DNA of 64,000 bases from Rhodococcus marinonascens NBRC 14363 (GCF_001894885.1 NZ_BCXB01000007.1:62001-126000), one strand, 5' to 3'. Shown: positions 51,702-60,797, counted from the first letter of the stretch. Program-made: numbers and translations. The notes: generated by a model not told the origin, from the sequence alone.

Positions 51702-52922
51702 TCAGGCGGACCTGCGTCCGACCAACTGGGCGATCACCATTGCGACACTGAGCAACGCGACGAGCCCGCTGAACACGACACCCGCTGTGCGAAGGTCGGT
51801 GAACTCCGTGAGAATGCCGACGCCGATGGCAGGGACCGCCAACATCACGTAGATCCCGGCGAATAGCGCCGACGAGACGCCGCCGCGCAGTTCCGGTTCC
51901 ACTTGCTCGACAGTTGTCGCGATGGCGGCATTGAGGCACAACCCGCCGGCGAGACCAAGCACCACCGAAGACGCCAACAACGGAGCCAATGCCGTTGACG
52001 CCAGCGCGACGGCCAGCAGAGCCGCTGCGAGTGTCAGTCCGATGCACCCGATCAACAGCGCACTCACGGGCGACATCCGGCCTGCAACGAACTGACCGAC
52101 GGCCATGAACAGGAACGCCAGGCTTACCACCAGACCGGGCAGCGTGTGGCTGATCAATCCCAGAAACTTCGCCAGGAACAGCGCCGACACGGCGGTGAGG
52201 ACTCCGGACACCGAGAACGCAGCTCCGGCCGCGAGGACCGCCGTGACGAAGGCGCCACGAATCGACGGGGGAACCTGCAAGCGACGCGGACGGATCTGCC
52301 ACTTCGGACGGGTCGCCGGGGCGGGCGCGAAGATCCACAGCCCGGCAACCGCGAGCAGGGCGAGCACGAGGTTCACCAAGTACGGAATCGTCAATGGGCT
52401 CGAGGTCACGTCCGCCAGCACCCCCGCACTCAACGTTCCCAAGCCGAGGCCGCCGGTATTGACCGCAACCGCGAGCATTCCGCCGATCGCCTTCCGTTCG
52501 GCGGGGAATAGGTCGATCATCGCCGCGGTGCCGGTACCGGTCATCAAACCTGCGGACAGACCGGAGACCACGCGCGCCAGCACGAAGACCGGCAGCGTCG
52601 ACGACAGCAGGAACAGCACGGCACTAAGCGCCGCCAACGCGACCGCGACCAGCAGCACGGGCCGACGGCCGACATCGTCGGACAGTCGACCGAACAAGGT
52701 CAGTGCGGCCACGACTCCGAGCGCGTACACGGCGAACAGGATCGTCACCGTTAGTGCGCTGAACGACCTCTCCTGTGCGTAGATCGAATAGAGCGGCGTC
52801 GGAAGCGTCGTTCCCATCATCGTGGCGAGGAACGCGAACGCCGTGGCAGCGATGGCGAGTGCGGGGGATCGACCGGCAGATCCGCGCAGAGGCTTGGGCG
52901 CCGCGCGAGAGAACGAGGGCAT
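51702..52922 (-). CDS. MFS transporter
   Basis: A 406-residue membrane protein with about twelve hydrophobic segments. The loop motif GRLSDDVGRRPVLLVAVALAAL between segments 2 and 3 marks the major facilitator superfamily, and the pattern FAVYALGVVAALTLFG resembles drug or small-molecule exporters. The ATG at 52922 has GAGAGG upstream; an open frame to 52958 is also possible. Its substrate cannot be told and no partner gene is nearby. Confidence 0.88.
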   Translation of the reverse strand: MPSFSRAAPKPLRGSAGRSPALAIAATAFAFLATMMGTTLPTPLYSIYAQERSFSALTVTILFAVYALGVVAALTLFGRLSDDVGRRPVLLVAVALAALSAVLFLLSSTLPVFVLARVVSGLSAGLMTGTGTAAMIDLFPAERKAIGGMLAVAVNTGGLGLGTLSAGVLADVTSSPLTIPYLVNLVLALLAVAGLWIFAPAPATRPKWQIRPRRLQVPPSIRGAFVTAVLAAGAAFSVSGVLTAVSALFLAKFLGLISHTLPGLVVSLAFLFMAVGQFVAGRMSPVSALLIGCIGLTLAAALLAVALASTALAPLLASSVVLGLAGGLCLNAAIATTVEQVEPELRGGVSSALFAGIYVMLAVPAIGVGILTEFTDLRTAGVVFSGLVALLSVAMVIAQLVGRRSA

Positions 52923-53116
52923 GGTAGCGAGCCTCTCGGAGAAAAGCGCCGGTGACAAGTAGAGGAGCGGGACGACTCGTCCGGGAGGTGCCGCACGGTC
53001 CCCCAGGCGCAGTACCCGCGACGCGGGCCTGTGAACGGGTCGGCCTGTAGCCTGACTTCCCGCCGGGTTGGGGGATTCAATTCGGGACCGCGAATGTCCG
53101 AGTATCAGGGGTTGGA

Positions 53117-53521
53117 ATGAACGACCGGGAGAACTTCCACCCGGATTCCGAAGTGGTGATCCGGAATTGCGAACCGTACGACCTCGGCAGGCAACTGATC
53201 GCTCAACTTCCCGACCCGAACAGCGGCTCGGGACAGGGCATCGTGTTCCAGCGCCAGGAGAGCGCGAGCACCGGACACGCCCGACTGGCGACCCGGATCC
53301 TCAGCAGACCGTCGACGAGCCAGGGCATCGTGACGGTGATCCGCGGTGCACGTCACCGTCCGCAACCGGTGGGCGGTCTCGCGTGGCGCGACATCGCAAG
53401 CGACGGCCGCTACCTCGTGTGGGGCGATGCAACCGTGGCAGTGGAACCGGGCACGTCGTGGGACCTGCTGCACGCGGTCAACCAACTGACCGGACCGATC
53501 GCGGCCGGATACCCCGTCTGA
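53117..53521 (+). CDS. Hypothetical protein
   Basis: A 134-residue soluble protein that I do not recognise, starting MNDRENFHPDSEVVIRNCEPY. The C-terminal part (LAWRDIASDGRYLVWGDATVAVEPGTSWDLLHAVNQL) looks folded, but no motif is known to me. The ribosome site is weak. It lies upstream of a TY-Chap-like gene on the same strand with 91 bp between them, so they may be expressed together. Confidence 0.65.
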   Translation: MNDRENFHPDSEVVIRNCEPYDLGRQLIAQLPDPNSGSGQGIVFQRQESASTGHARLATRILSRPSTSQGIVTVIRGARHRPQPVGGLAWRDIASDGRYLVWGDATVAVEPGTSWDLLHAVNQLTGPIAAGYPV

Positions 53522-53612
53522 ACACGCGCCGTCCTGTGCCACGGGGGCGGTGATCGCCGCTACCGTGTAGAGGGAAAGAAGGCGATTCGTTGCCCACCCG
53601 GACGGAGCAGAC

Positions 53613-54929
53613 ATGCAAGAATTCGACCTGGATTCGAGCGTGAACCACGATTGGGCCCAGTTCCAGCGGCGCCTCGCGGACTACCTGGCAGCAATGCAGG
53701 ACGAGGACCTTCTGGTGCTCGAATCGGGATTTGAGGAACTCGACGAATCCGAGGGGCTGAGTCCGTGCGTCCAGTTCCTCGTCTGGGACGGTGACACGGT
53801 GCGTTGCGAACTGCCGTCGAACCACCGCCTACATCCCGCCCGCAGACTGTCCGATGCCGAACAGACCTACCTCACAGAACTCGGCTGGAACCGGCCCACC
53901 CGCGGTCCGGACGACAAATCCGACGACGGCTCTCCCGCGTTCTACATCGACAAGAAGCTGTCGTGGTCCGACCAACTGGCGGCGATGACGGTGGCGGCAT
54001 TCCGCGACGTATGGGGAGTGCCGCACCCGTCGTTCCTTAGCACCGAAACGTCCCTCACCGATCCTGCAGTCCCGTTCGACCCGATCGCGGTGCGACCGCC
54101 GCTCGTGGAAGACGTCGACCCTGCTTCAGCCGTTCTGCCACGTGACGTCGAGCATCTGCAGGAGTTGATCATGCTCTCGCTCGTGCCGCTGCTCGGTCTG
54201 CTTCCCGAACGCGACCCCGACGGCGACGTTCCGATCCGGATGGGCAACACCATCCTGTTCGTCGGGCCGGTCGCCGACTCCTTCGACGTGCAACTGTTCG
54301 CGCCACTGATCTACGACATCAGCGATCGCACCCGGGCCGCCGAGGTCACCGGTGACCTGAACCGCACCTGGTCGCGGATCAAGTTCATCCTGGTGGACGA
54401 CCGGTTGTCGGCTTTCCTGGAGGTGCCGGGCAACCCGTTCGTTCCGCAGCATCTGACCGACACCTGCAACTTGTTCTCCGAATTTCTCGAGACCGTCGAC
54501 GACGAGTTCTCGAAGCGATTCGGCGGGAAGCTGTCTTTCTATCGCGACAACTCCGGTGATGAGGAACCCGTCGCCGACACCCCCATGACGGCTGCTGATC
54601 TGCCGAAGGAACTTCTCACCCTGTTCCACCTCGATCCCGGGTTCGTAGCCAATATCGATCCGACTGCCGTCGCCGACGTCTGCGGTCACGACCGCGTCCG
54701 GATTCTCACGCTCCTCGACACCTGCACCGCTTGGGTTACTCACCTCCGCGACAACGACGATTCGACGGCAGAGCATTGGGAGCGGATCGTGGGCGCCCTG
54801 CGCGACACCCTCCGGACTGTCGTGCTGCCGCCGACGACTTCCGCTCCCGAACCCAAGCCGCAACCCGAGCAGACTGGCGTGTTCAACAGCCCCGAGGAGC
54901 GAACCCCGTTCGACGACGATCCGTCTTAG
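53613..54929 (+). CDS. TY-Chap-like (T3SS/YbjN chaperone-type) hypothetical protein
   Basis: A 438-residue soluble acidic protein. It appears to have an N-terminal module (DWAQFQRRLADYLAAMQDEDLLVLES), a central YbjN-like module (LGLLPERDPDGDVPIRMGNTILFVGPVADSFDVQLFAPLIYD near residue 195) and a helical third part, ending in a Pro-rich tail. This resembles the actinobacterial TY-Chap chaperone-like proteins described near type VII secretion, judged by eye only. No ESX genes are in the window. Confidence 0.65.
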   Translation: MQEFDLDSSVNHDWAQFQRRLADYLAAMQDEDLLVLESGFEELDESEGLSPCVQFLVWDGDTVRCELPSNHRLHPARRLSDAEQTYLTELGWNRPTRGPDDKSDDGSPAFYIDKKLSWSDQLAAMTVAAFRDVWGVPHPSFLSTETSLTDPAVPFDPIAVRPPLVEDVDPASAVLPRDVEHLQELIMLSLVPLLGLLPERDPDGDVPIRMGNTILFVGPVADSFDVQLFAPLIYDISDRTRAAEVTGDLNRTWSRIKFILVDDRLSAFLEVPGNPFVPQHLTDTCNLFSEFLETVDDEFSKRFGGKLSFYRDNSGDEEPVADTPMTAADLPKELLTLFHLDPGFVANIDPTAVADVCGHDRVRILTLLDTCTAWVTHLRDNDDSTAEHWERIVGALRDTLRTVVLPPTTSAPEPKPQPEQTGVFNSPEERTPFDDDPS

Positions 54930-55024
54930 CGGCAAGTGTTTCCGCAATCGGTTCAGGCTTTCCGAGATATGGCGTAACGTTTGCTCTATCGGAGCCGTCC
55001 AGGTTCCGCATTCAGGGATGGTCC

Positions 55025-55159
55025 ATGGCTGACAAATCGCCCCGCAATTCCATGTCGAAGAAATCTGGCAAATCGCTGAAGGAGAAGCGCGCCGACAAGA
55101 AGACGAAGACGACCGGTCAGAACGACGCGGAGATCGTCTCGCACGTTAAGAAGCGCTGA
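55025..55159 (+). CDS. Small lysine-rich protein (44 aa)
   Basis: A 44-residue very basic protein (ending DAEIVSHVKKR) starting at the ATG at 55025. It consists largely of Lys, Ser and Asp and is likely unstructured. Small conserved actinobacterial proteins of this type exist but have no agreed function. A 7-bp hairpin (55210-55228) 51 bp downstream may end its transcript. Confidence 0.7.
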   Translation: MADKSPRNSMSKKSGKSLKEKRADKKTKTTGQNDAEIVSHVKKR

Positions 55160-55209
55160 TCGGGCGAATCCGCCTACACTCTGAGCCGCCACAGCGATGG
55201 CACTTACCG

Positions 55210-55228
55210 CCTCCGCACGCAGCGGAGG
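55210..55228 (+). terminator. Short hairpin after the 44-aa gene
   Basis: Arms CCTCCGC (55210-55216) and GCGGAGG (55222-55228) enclose a five-base loop. No T-run follows. It is the only terminator-like structure after the 44-aa gene. Confidence 0.35.
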
Positions 55229-55578
55229 TCGTGGTGCTGCGCAGAGCGACGACTCAGAACGGTCGCCATTCCGCACGATCAAGTGCAAAACTGCGCGAAG
55301 ACCGGCCCTCAGCGGATCGGTCTCGCATACCCTCGACCTCAGCATTTCCCGCAACAGGGTGACGATGCCGTCGGCAGGCATGTCGTTCGCTTGGAGGAAT
55401 CGTTCCAATCCTCTGAGAGAAGGCACGGAACCGTCTGGAGCCGCTCGCCCATCACGCAGACATCCAGTTACCAACAGCGAAACTTGGCTCTGCACCGCAC
55501 CTCTCAGGGTTGCTGTGTGCTCGATGTGCCCCTGGTGCACTGACGCGACCTCAAGCCTCAGTTTCCGGGGGCGCCCGA
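55229..55578. other. Gap without an intact gene, containing a GTPase gene fragment
   Basis: Apart from the fragment at 55321-55390, I find no convincing gene in these 350 bases: the open frames on both strands are short and do not resemble proteins. It reads as decayed sequence between the 44-aa gene and the DUF1326 gene. Confidence 0.5.
55321..55390 (-). pseudogene. Fragment of a COG0523 GTPase gene 3' end
   Basis: About 70 bases here closely match 57175-57242 at the 3' end of the COG0523 GTPase gene; by eye only a handful of positions differ, including two single-base insertions. In one minus frame it still encodes ANDMPADGIVTLLRE, as in the intact gene. No start or upstream GTPase sequence is visible, so it is a relic of a second copy or a partial duplication. 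Confidence 0.75.
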
Positions 55579-56204
55579 TCAGGCGTTGGACCAGTCGAAC
55601 TCGTAGGCGATCCAGTTGGTATCGGCGTAGTCGAGGTGGAGGCCCTCGGCCTCGATCTCAAAGGTTCCGATGCCGCACTCACCCTTCTTCCAGATGAAGC
55701 CGTCGGGCAGCACGATCTGAGCCTGGTGGTCCTCCCCGGTCACCGAGTTCTTCAAGGAATCACCAGTGGCACGGCCCAAACCTTCGGCAATCATGGTTAC
55801 CTTCACCCCGGTGCCCTCGAAACTGATTGGTGCCCTTACCAGGCCGACAACCTCGAAGGTTCCGCCGAGGAGACCCCACGGGTCGCAGCCGAGTTGGCCG
55901 GTGAGGATCTGATGCAGGCTATCTACCTGATCCTCGCTGGTGTCGGGCGCAACGATCAACACCGTCCTGCCGCCCCCGTCATGAATGGCGCCGGGCCAAT
56001 CGAGGACCGCGATCGCCGTCACCCCGGCGAGGTCGACGTCTCCGCACGAGCCTTCGAGAATGTCGAAGCCAAGCATGCCCTTGCAGCTGCCGTCTGCTGA
56101 ACTCGGGACCCGAAGAAATTGCAGGCACAGCCTGGCGCGCAGTTGCAGAACTCGTAACCGCGACCCTCGAGGGCCCACCTAGTGCGCTGTTCGGTAGTCG
56201 ACAT
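55579..56204 (-). pseudogene. DUF1326 gene with a frameshift
   Basis: The N-terminal frame from the ATG at 56204 encodes MSTTEQRTRWALEGRGYEFC and the cysteine-rich start CNCAPGCACNFFG of DUF1326 proteins. The rest of the family (GSCKGMLGFDILEGSCGDVDLAGV, WPGAIHDGGGRTVLIV) continues only in another frame ending at 55579. The switch lies near 56100-56115 and needs one lost base or two gained. It could be a true mutation, a sequencing error or programmed shifting. Upstream GAGAGG fits the ATG at 56204. DUF2182 is the upstream neighbour, 15 bp away, a pairing I would expect for these families. Confidence 0.8.
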
Positions 56205-56219
56205 TTTCAAGCCTCTCTT

Positions 56220-56987
56220 TCACACGATGTTCCCGATGAGAGCCGGGTAGAGCACGAGAGCAGCACCGAGAACGAGCAATCCAGCCGCAGCAACCCGGGC
56301 CAGCACATCTCCGAATGGGGCCGCCTTCTCGAGTAGGATCAGGACGGCAAGGGCAATCATCCACCCCAACGACATGGTGCCCAGGGCAACTAGTAGGGCC
56401 ATCAGCATCCAGCAACAGCCGAGGCAGTAGACCCCGTGCCGACCACCGGCCAGCGCCGCCCCGACCGGCCGGTCGAGATTCCGGCCGTGGTGGAGAAAGA
56501 AGGCCAGCGGCGAACGGCAATGACGCAGGCACAACGACTTCAGCGGCGTCAACTGATAGACCGACGCCCCGATGGCGACCGCACCGGCGAAGCGGGCCGC
56601 CCACGGACTCGCCTCTGCCAGCGGCCCATTCAAGCGCCGCCAAAGGAAGTACGCCGGGATGCCCACCGCGCTCCACACCACCAAGTAGCCGCCGACGAAC
56701 ACCCCTACGGGCGCTGCGGCGCCCCGTACAACTGCCAGTGCGTACAAACGGACCACCGGCAGGATGGCCGGCAGCATCATCGCCGCCATCATGGCGACCC
56801 ACGCAAGAAGGAAGGCCGCGAACGACATCGTCGCCATCGCAGAGGATCCCATGTGTCCCACGCCGGCGACGGTCCACCACCATCCGAGTGCAGCGACGAA
56901 CAGCAGAGAGTGAGGCAGCCACAGGCCCACCGACCACCGCGCAACACCTTTGCCCGCTCTCAACTCCGACATCTGCCGCTGAGACAT
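56220..56987 (-). CDS. DUF2182 integral membrane protein
   Basis: A 255-residue protein with about six hydrophobic segments. The family signatures are LLAWVAMMAAMMLPAILPVV, YQLTPLKSLCLRHCRSPLAFF and HGVYCLGCCWMLMALLVALG, with conserved cysteines and histidines that suggest metal binding within or at the membrane. I start at the ATG at 56987 (GAGG just upstream); the frame is open to 57137 but that part is not family-like. It shares an operon with the DUF1326 gene 15 bp downstream. Function unknown; metal handling is inferred. Confidence 0.9.
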   Translation of the reverse strand: MSQRQMSELRAGKGVARWSVGLWLPHSLLFVAALGWWWTVAGVGHMGSSAMATMSFAAFLLAWVAMMAAMMLPAILPVVRLYALAVVRGAAAPVGVFVGGYLVVWSAVGIPAYFLWRRLNGPLAEASPWAARFAGAVAIGASVYQLTPLKSLCLRHCRSPLAFFLHHGRNLDRPVGAALAGGRHGVYCLGCCWMLMALLVALGTMSLGWMIALAVLILLEKAAPFGDVLARVAAAGLLVLGAALVLYPALIGNIV

Positions 56988-57152
56988 TGCCTCGGTGTGC
57001 CCCGATTGATCATGCGACGCCAGTATCGGCGCGATTCGGAACCCACACACCCGTTGCATGCGCGACCCGGTTCCCTCCAACATGAAGTTTCTTTGCGCGG
57101 TGATCGCTACGCCCGGCCACCAAATGCTATGGACCAAAATAGATACGGAGAA

Positions 57153-58154
57153 CTAGTTGCACACCCCGGATGGATCTCGCATCCCCTCGACCTCGCATTC
57201 CCGCAACAAGGTGACGATGCCGTCTGCAGGCATGTCGTTCGCCCCGATCATGACGATCTGCGTCGAGGGAATTGTCCGGTTCCACGGAACATCGGGCGTG
57301 ATTGAGGCCCGGCGGCCCACGACCTGGAGGATCGAGCGGCGGTGGGGTTCGTCAGTGCTCGACACCACGCCCTTCATTCGGTAGACGCTGCTGGGCAGCC
57401 CTTTCGCCACCACCATCAGCCGTTGCAGATCGAGCGGTGCCGCTGTGGTGAAACTGCTTGTCGCGAATTGGGAACCGTGTGGGTGCTGCGTGTCATGCCC
57501 ACGTTCCTCGTCGCACATCAGTCCAGCGTCGACAGCCCGGTCGAGGCCGAGTAGTACGTCGAGCGGCACATCACCGTAGGTGGCGGGGACGTAACGAATG
57601 CGGTGCACTCGATTGTTGATCCACGCCTGCACCTCGTTGACGCGCTCTGACGACACAAGGTCGGTCTTGTTCAGCACGACGAGGTCGGCGCAGACGATCT
57701 GACGCAGCTTGTGTTCCATCAGATCCGGGATATCCAGGAACTGCTCGCAGTCGAGCACCGTGATGATCCCGTCGAGCCGAAGTCGAGCGTCGAACATCTC
57801 CTGCGAGAACGTCATGGCCAAGCTCATTGGCTCCGCCACACCACTCGCCTCGAGCACGATGTGCTCCGGCCTGATGTCGCGCTCGAGCAGGGCGACGGTC
57901 GCGGCCACGAGATCGTCCCGCACCTCACAGCACACACACCCGTTGGCCAGCGAGACCATCTCGCCGGCCACACCCACGACGAGATCCGCGTCGATGTTGA
58001 TCGCGCCGAAATCGTTGACGAGCACGGCGATCTTGCGGCCGTGCTCGCCTGTCAGGATGCGATTGAGCAGAGTGGTCTTTCCCGCACCCAGGAACCCTGT
58101 GAGCACGGTCATCGGCACGACGACCCTTGACGGCGCGTGACCCGACGCGGTCAT
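57153..58154 (-). CDS. COG0523 (CobW/ZNG1-type) GTPase, putative metallochaperone
   Basis: A 333-residue G3E-family GTPase. Walker A GFLGAGKTT is at 20-28, the metal-binding GCVCC at 72-76, NKTD at 163-166, and a histidine-rich linker (ERGHDTQHPHGSQ) separates it from the C-terminal domain. Members deliver or sense zinc, cobalt or other metals. I start at the ATG at 58154 (GAGGGG upstream); ATGs at 58187 and a start at 58193 would overlap the upstream hydrolase gene. It lies 19 bp after the MBL hydrolase gene, suggesting it serves that metalloenzyme, as an inference. Confidence 0.93.
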   Translation of the reverse strand: MTASGHAPSRVVVPMTVLTGFLGAGKTTLLNRILTGEHGRKIAVLVNDFGAINIDADLVVGVAGEMVSLANGCVCCEVRDDLVAATVALLERDIRPEHIVLEASGVAEPMSLAMTFSQEMFDARLRLDGIITVLDCEQFLDIPDLMEHKLRQIVCADLVVLNKTDLVSSERVNEVQAWINNRVHRIRYVPATYGDVPLDVLLGLDRAVDAGLMCDEERGHDTQHPHGSQFATSSFTTAAPLDLQRLMVVAKGLPSSVYRMKGVVSSTDEPHRRSILQVVGRRASITPDVPWNRTIPSTQIVMIGANDMPADGIVTLLRECEVEGMRDPSGVCN

Positions 58155-58173
58155 CGACCCCTCGTCGCGCGCG

Positions 58174-59448
58174 TCAGTCGACGTCATACCCAAAGTTTTC
58201 CATGATCTGCCGAATAGGCATCGTCAGCGGGTCGGGAAGCTGGACCAGCGGCTCCTTGTACACATCCGGCGGGTAGTACTTGTGCGGATCGATCTCCAGA
58301 TCCCGAGTGAGCTGCTCCTGCTGATCTTCTCGTAGCAGACGAGGACGGGGGAGAACCAGTTCCTCGGGGACGTCCGGCCTTCCCAAAACCTTGCGGAAGT
58401 CGGGGATTCGAGATCCGGTCAGGCCCGGGAGCACCGCCTTACGTATCCAGATCGCGTCGGAGGTCACGTTGACCGTCACGACGTCGGGGGCGCCGAACGC
58501 TAAGAACCCATCCCAGTGTGCGCGAATACCGGCAACGGTCTCAGCGACCAGGTCTTCTTCGAACTCGATATGCGTCACCATGCCGATTCGTGGGTTGACC
58601 TGCTTCATCAGGTAGCCTGCCGCATAGTGCGGGGTGTGATGGGTGTCGATCGTGTAGTTGTAGAGCCATTCGGGCAACCCGTACTTCTGCTGGATCAATC
58701 TCGCCGTGTCGGTCTGACATTCCGTCACGAACACGTCAGCGCCTGCCGCGTACTCGGCGGTCAGTTCGTCGGGTCGACCGTCACCCGTCCACACGAAGCT
58801 GAGCCCATTCCAATCGAGTCGATACGCGCTCGCCCCGTCTTTGGCGTGCGAGCGTCGCCAGTGCCTGACCTGCGCACCGTTGCGGTCGAAGCAGACGCCG
58901 TTCTCGTCCTTCCAATCGAACTCATTCACGTCAACTTCGTATCCATCACCGATCGGGAATTGATCGAAAGCCTCGAGATGCCACCGAAGCATCTGCTTCA
59001 TGCCATCGACCATCCCCTGCGTACCCAGTTCGGGGGTTCTACCGGACGGGCCGTGGACACGGAGCGGGGTGTACCTACCGGACCATGCGGAGAACGGAAG
59101 AAGGTAGGAAAGGTCGTGGTAGTGGTCGACGTGCAGGTGGCTGAGAAAGATGTCGTTGATCTCCTGCTGGGGCACCTGCATCGAGATGATGTTGCGCAGA
59201 CAGCCTGGACCGAAGTCGAAGAAAAGCCGCTCGCCGTTGCCCAATTCGACCATGATCGACGTTCCTGCCTGATCCCGCCGCGGTGGGAACGGCGTCGAAC
59301 CGACGAACGAGATCCGCATCTCGTCGGGGCCGAGTTCTTCGGTGCCCGGATAGTACTGATTCCGGCTATTCACCGAAGGGGTCGGCTTGAAATATTCGGG
59401 CAGACTTATCCCTGTGCCGGGGCCGCCACCGTATGGATTCGTTGGCAT
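58174..59448 (-). CDS. MBL-fold metallo-hydrolase, GntH-like
   Basis: A 424-residue metallo-beta-lactamase-fold protein. The metal motif SHLHVDHYHDL puts H104, H106, D108 and H109 in place, with further ligands expected in THHTPHYA. The N-terminal LPEYFKPTPSVNSRNQYYPGTEELGPDEMRIS and HWRRSHAKDGASAYRLDWNG match proteins often named GntH after guanitoxin biosynthesis; no other guanitoxin genes are here, so that name says little about function. The ATG at 59448 has GGAAG upstream. It heads a two-gene unit with the COG0523 GTPase. Confidence 0.9.
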   Translation of the reverse strand: MPTNPYGGGPGTGISLPEYFKPTPSVNSRNQYYPGTEELGPDEMRISFVGSTPFPPRRDQAGTSIMVELGNGERLFFDFGPGCLRNIISMQVPQQEINDIFLSHLHVDHYHDLSYLLPFSAWSGRYTPLRVHGPSGRTPELGTQGMVDGMKQMLRWHLEAFDQFPIGDGYEVDVNEFDWKDENGVCFDRNGAQVRHWRRSHAKDGASAYRLDWNGLSFVWTGDGRPDELTAEYAAGADVFVTECQTDTARLIQQKYGLPEWLYNYTIDTHHTPHYAAGYLMKQVNPRIGMVTHIEFEEDLVAETVAGIRAHWDGFLAFGAPDVVTVNVTSDAIWIRKAVLPGLTGSRIPDFRKVLGRPDVPEELVLPRPRLLREDQQEQLTRDLEIDPHKYYPPDVYKEPLVQLPDPLTMPIRQIMENFGYDVD

Positions 59449-59565
59449 ACCACAAATACTTCCACAGTCAACAACCGGGGCTACCGTCATTCAATATACG
59501 AGGCTATCCGCTTTCCAAATTTCTGGATGAGCGTTCGAGTGGGCGACGGGACCTCACGAGGGGCA

Positions 59566-60699
59566 CTACCCGGGCGACAACTCCTGCGCGCCGAGCCGCC
59601 ACAGCGACGTCAGTTCCCGCTTACGCGCGGCGAAAAGGGCGTCGCTGCGGTCGGCGATCTTGCCGTGCCTTGGTCTGACGTCCCGGCGCTCGAGAACTCT
59701 CAGCCCGGCGGCATCGATCATGGTCAGCAATTCGTCTCGGGTCCGCAGTCCCAGGTGCTCTGCGATGTCGGACAGGATGAGCCAGCCCTCTCCCCCGGGC
59801 TCGAGGTGCTCGGCCAGTCCATGTAGGAACCCGCTGAGCATGTGACTGTCCGGATCGTATATCGCGTTTTCTATAGGGGAGGTCGGCCGAGCGGGGATCC
59901 ACGGCGGATTGCACACGACCAGAGGTGCGCGACCTTCCGGAAATAGGTCCGCTTCCACCACCTGCACCCGGTCGGCGTAGCCGAGCCGGTGCAGATTCGC
60001 CCTCGCGCAGGCGAGCGCCTTCACGTCGAGTTCGGTCGCGATCACCTTCTCGACCCCGCGATGGGCGAGGACGGCCGCCAGCACGCCCGTTCCGGTGCCA
60101 ATGTCGAAGGCGGACGCAAGAGACGGCAGCGGGGTGTCGGCCACGAGGTCCACGTACTCGCCTCGGATGGGTGAGAACACGCCGTAGCCGGGATGGATGC
60201 GGGCACCGAGTACCGGGATCTCGACGCCCTTCTTCTGCCATTCGTGGGCACCGACAGCCCCCAACAGATCACGCAGAGTGGTGACGGTGGGCTGATCCGT
60301 CGGCCCGTACGCCTCGAGCACGGCCTGCCGCACGTCGGGGGCGCGTCGCAGCGGAACGGTCTGGTCGGCGTCGAACGGCACCAACAGCATTCCGAGAATG
60401 CCGGCCCTCCTCGACTGCGTCTGCCGGTGCAGGTGGAAGGCGGTGGCGGGGTCGGTGGAAGTCTTTCGGGTCTTGCGGTCGGTCCGGGCAGCGACCGCGG
60501 TGCCGAGTTGGCGGGCGTTGTGGAAATCTCCGCGCCACAGCAGCGCCGTCCCCTCGCACGCGAGTCGGTAGGCCTCGTCCGCTGTCATCGAGTCGTCGGC
60601 CACCAGGATCTTCTTCGGCGGCGTCGCACCGCCGGTGGACCGCCACACCGCCGAATGTTCGATGCCGTCCTCGGTCCAGCGGACGAACTCGGTTTTCAT
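59566..60699 (-). CDS. Class I SAM-dependent methyltransferase (PrmC/HemK-like domain)
   Basis: A 377-residue protein. The C-terminal half is a methyltransferase with SAM motif AFDIGTGTGVLAAVLAHRG around residues 205-225, ATELDVKALACARANL and the NPPW catalytic loop (VVCNPPWIPARP), typical of N- or glutamine-modifying enzymes. The N-terminal half is family-specific (WRGDFHNARQLGTAVAARTDR). I start at the ATG at 60699, MKTEFVRW; the ribosome site is poor. The substrate is unknown. Confidence 0.85.
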   Translation of the reverse strand: MKTEFVRWTEDGIEHSAVWRSTGGATPPKKILVADDSMTADEAYRLACEGTALLWRGDFHNARQLGTAVAARTDRKTRKTSTDPATAFHLHRQTQSRRAGILGMLLVPFDADQTVPLRRAPDVRQAVLEAYGPTDQPTVTTLRDLLGAVGAHEWQKKGVEIPVLGARIHPGYGVFSPIRGEYVDLVADTPLPSLASAFDIGTGTGVLAAVLAHRGVEKVIATELDVKALACARANLHRLGYADRVQVVEADLFPEGRAPLVVCNPPWIPARPTSPIENAIYDPDSHMLSGFLHGLAEHLEPGGEGWLILSDIAEHLGLRTRDELLTMIDAAGLRVLERRDVRPRHGKIADRSDALFAARKRELTSLWRLGAQELSPG

Positions 60700-60724
60700 G
60701 AGGGAGAGCCTATGCCTCTTCGCG

Positions 60725-60763
60725 GTGCGTGGTTGACGAGCGCGGGGCTCCTCAACCACGCAC
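60725..60763 (-). terminator. Hairpin between dehydrogenase and methyltransferase genes
   Basis: Arms GTGCGTGGTTGA (60725-60736) and TCAACCACGCAC (60752-60763) are perfect 12-mers around a 15-base loop. A further copy of TCAACCACGCAC is at 60777-60788, and GACGGCC/GGCCGTC add a second hairpin at 60764-60798. It follows the dehydrogenase gene on the minus strand; no T-run is present. Confidence 0.55.
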
Positions 60764-60797
60764 GACGGCCGAGCCGTCAACCACGCACGCCGGCCGT

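Noticed and set aside
58174..59448. Guanitoxin biosynthesis locus
   Set aside because: The hydrolase resembles proteins named GntH, but no other gene for a guanidino-type toxin pathway is present nearby, so the name is taken as a family label only.
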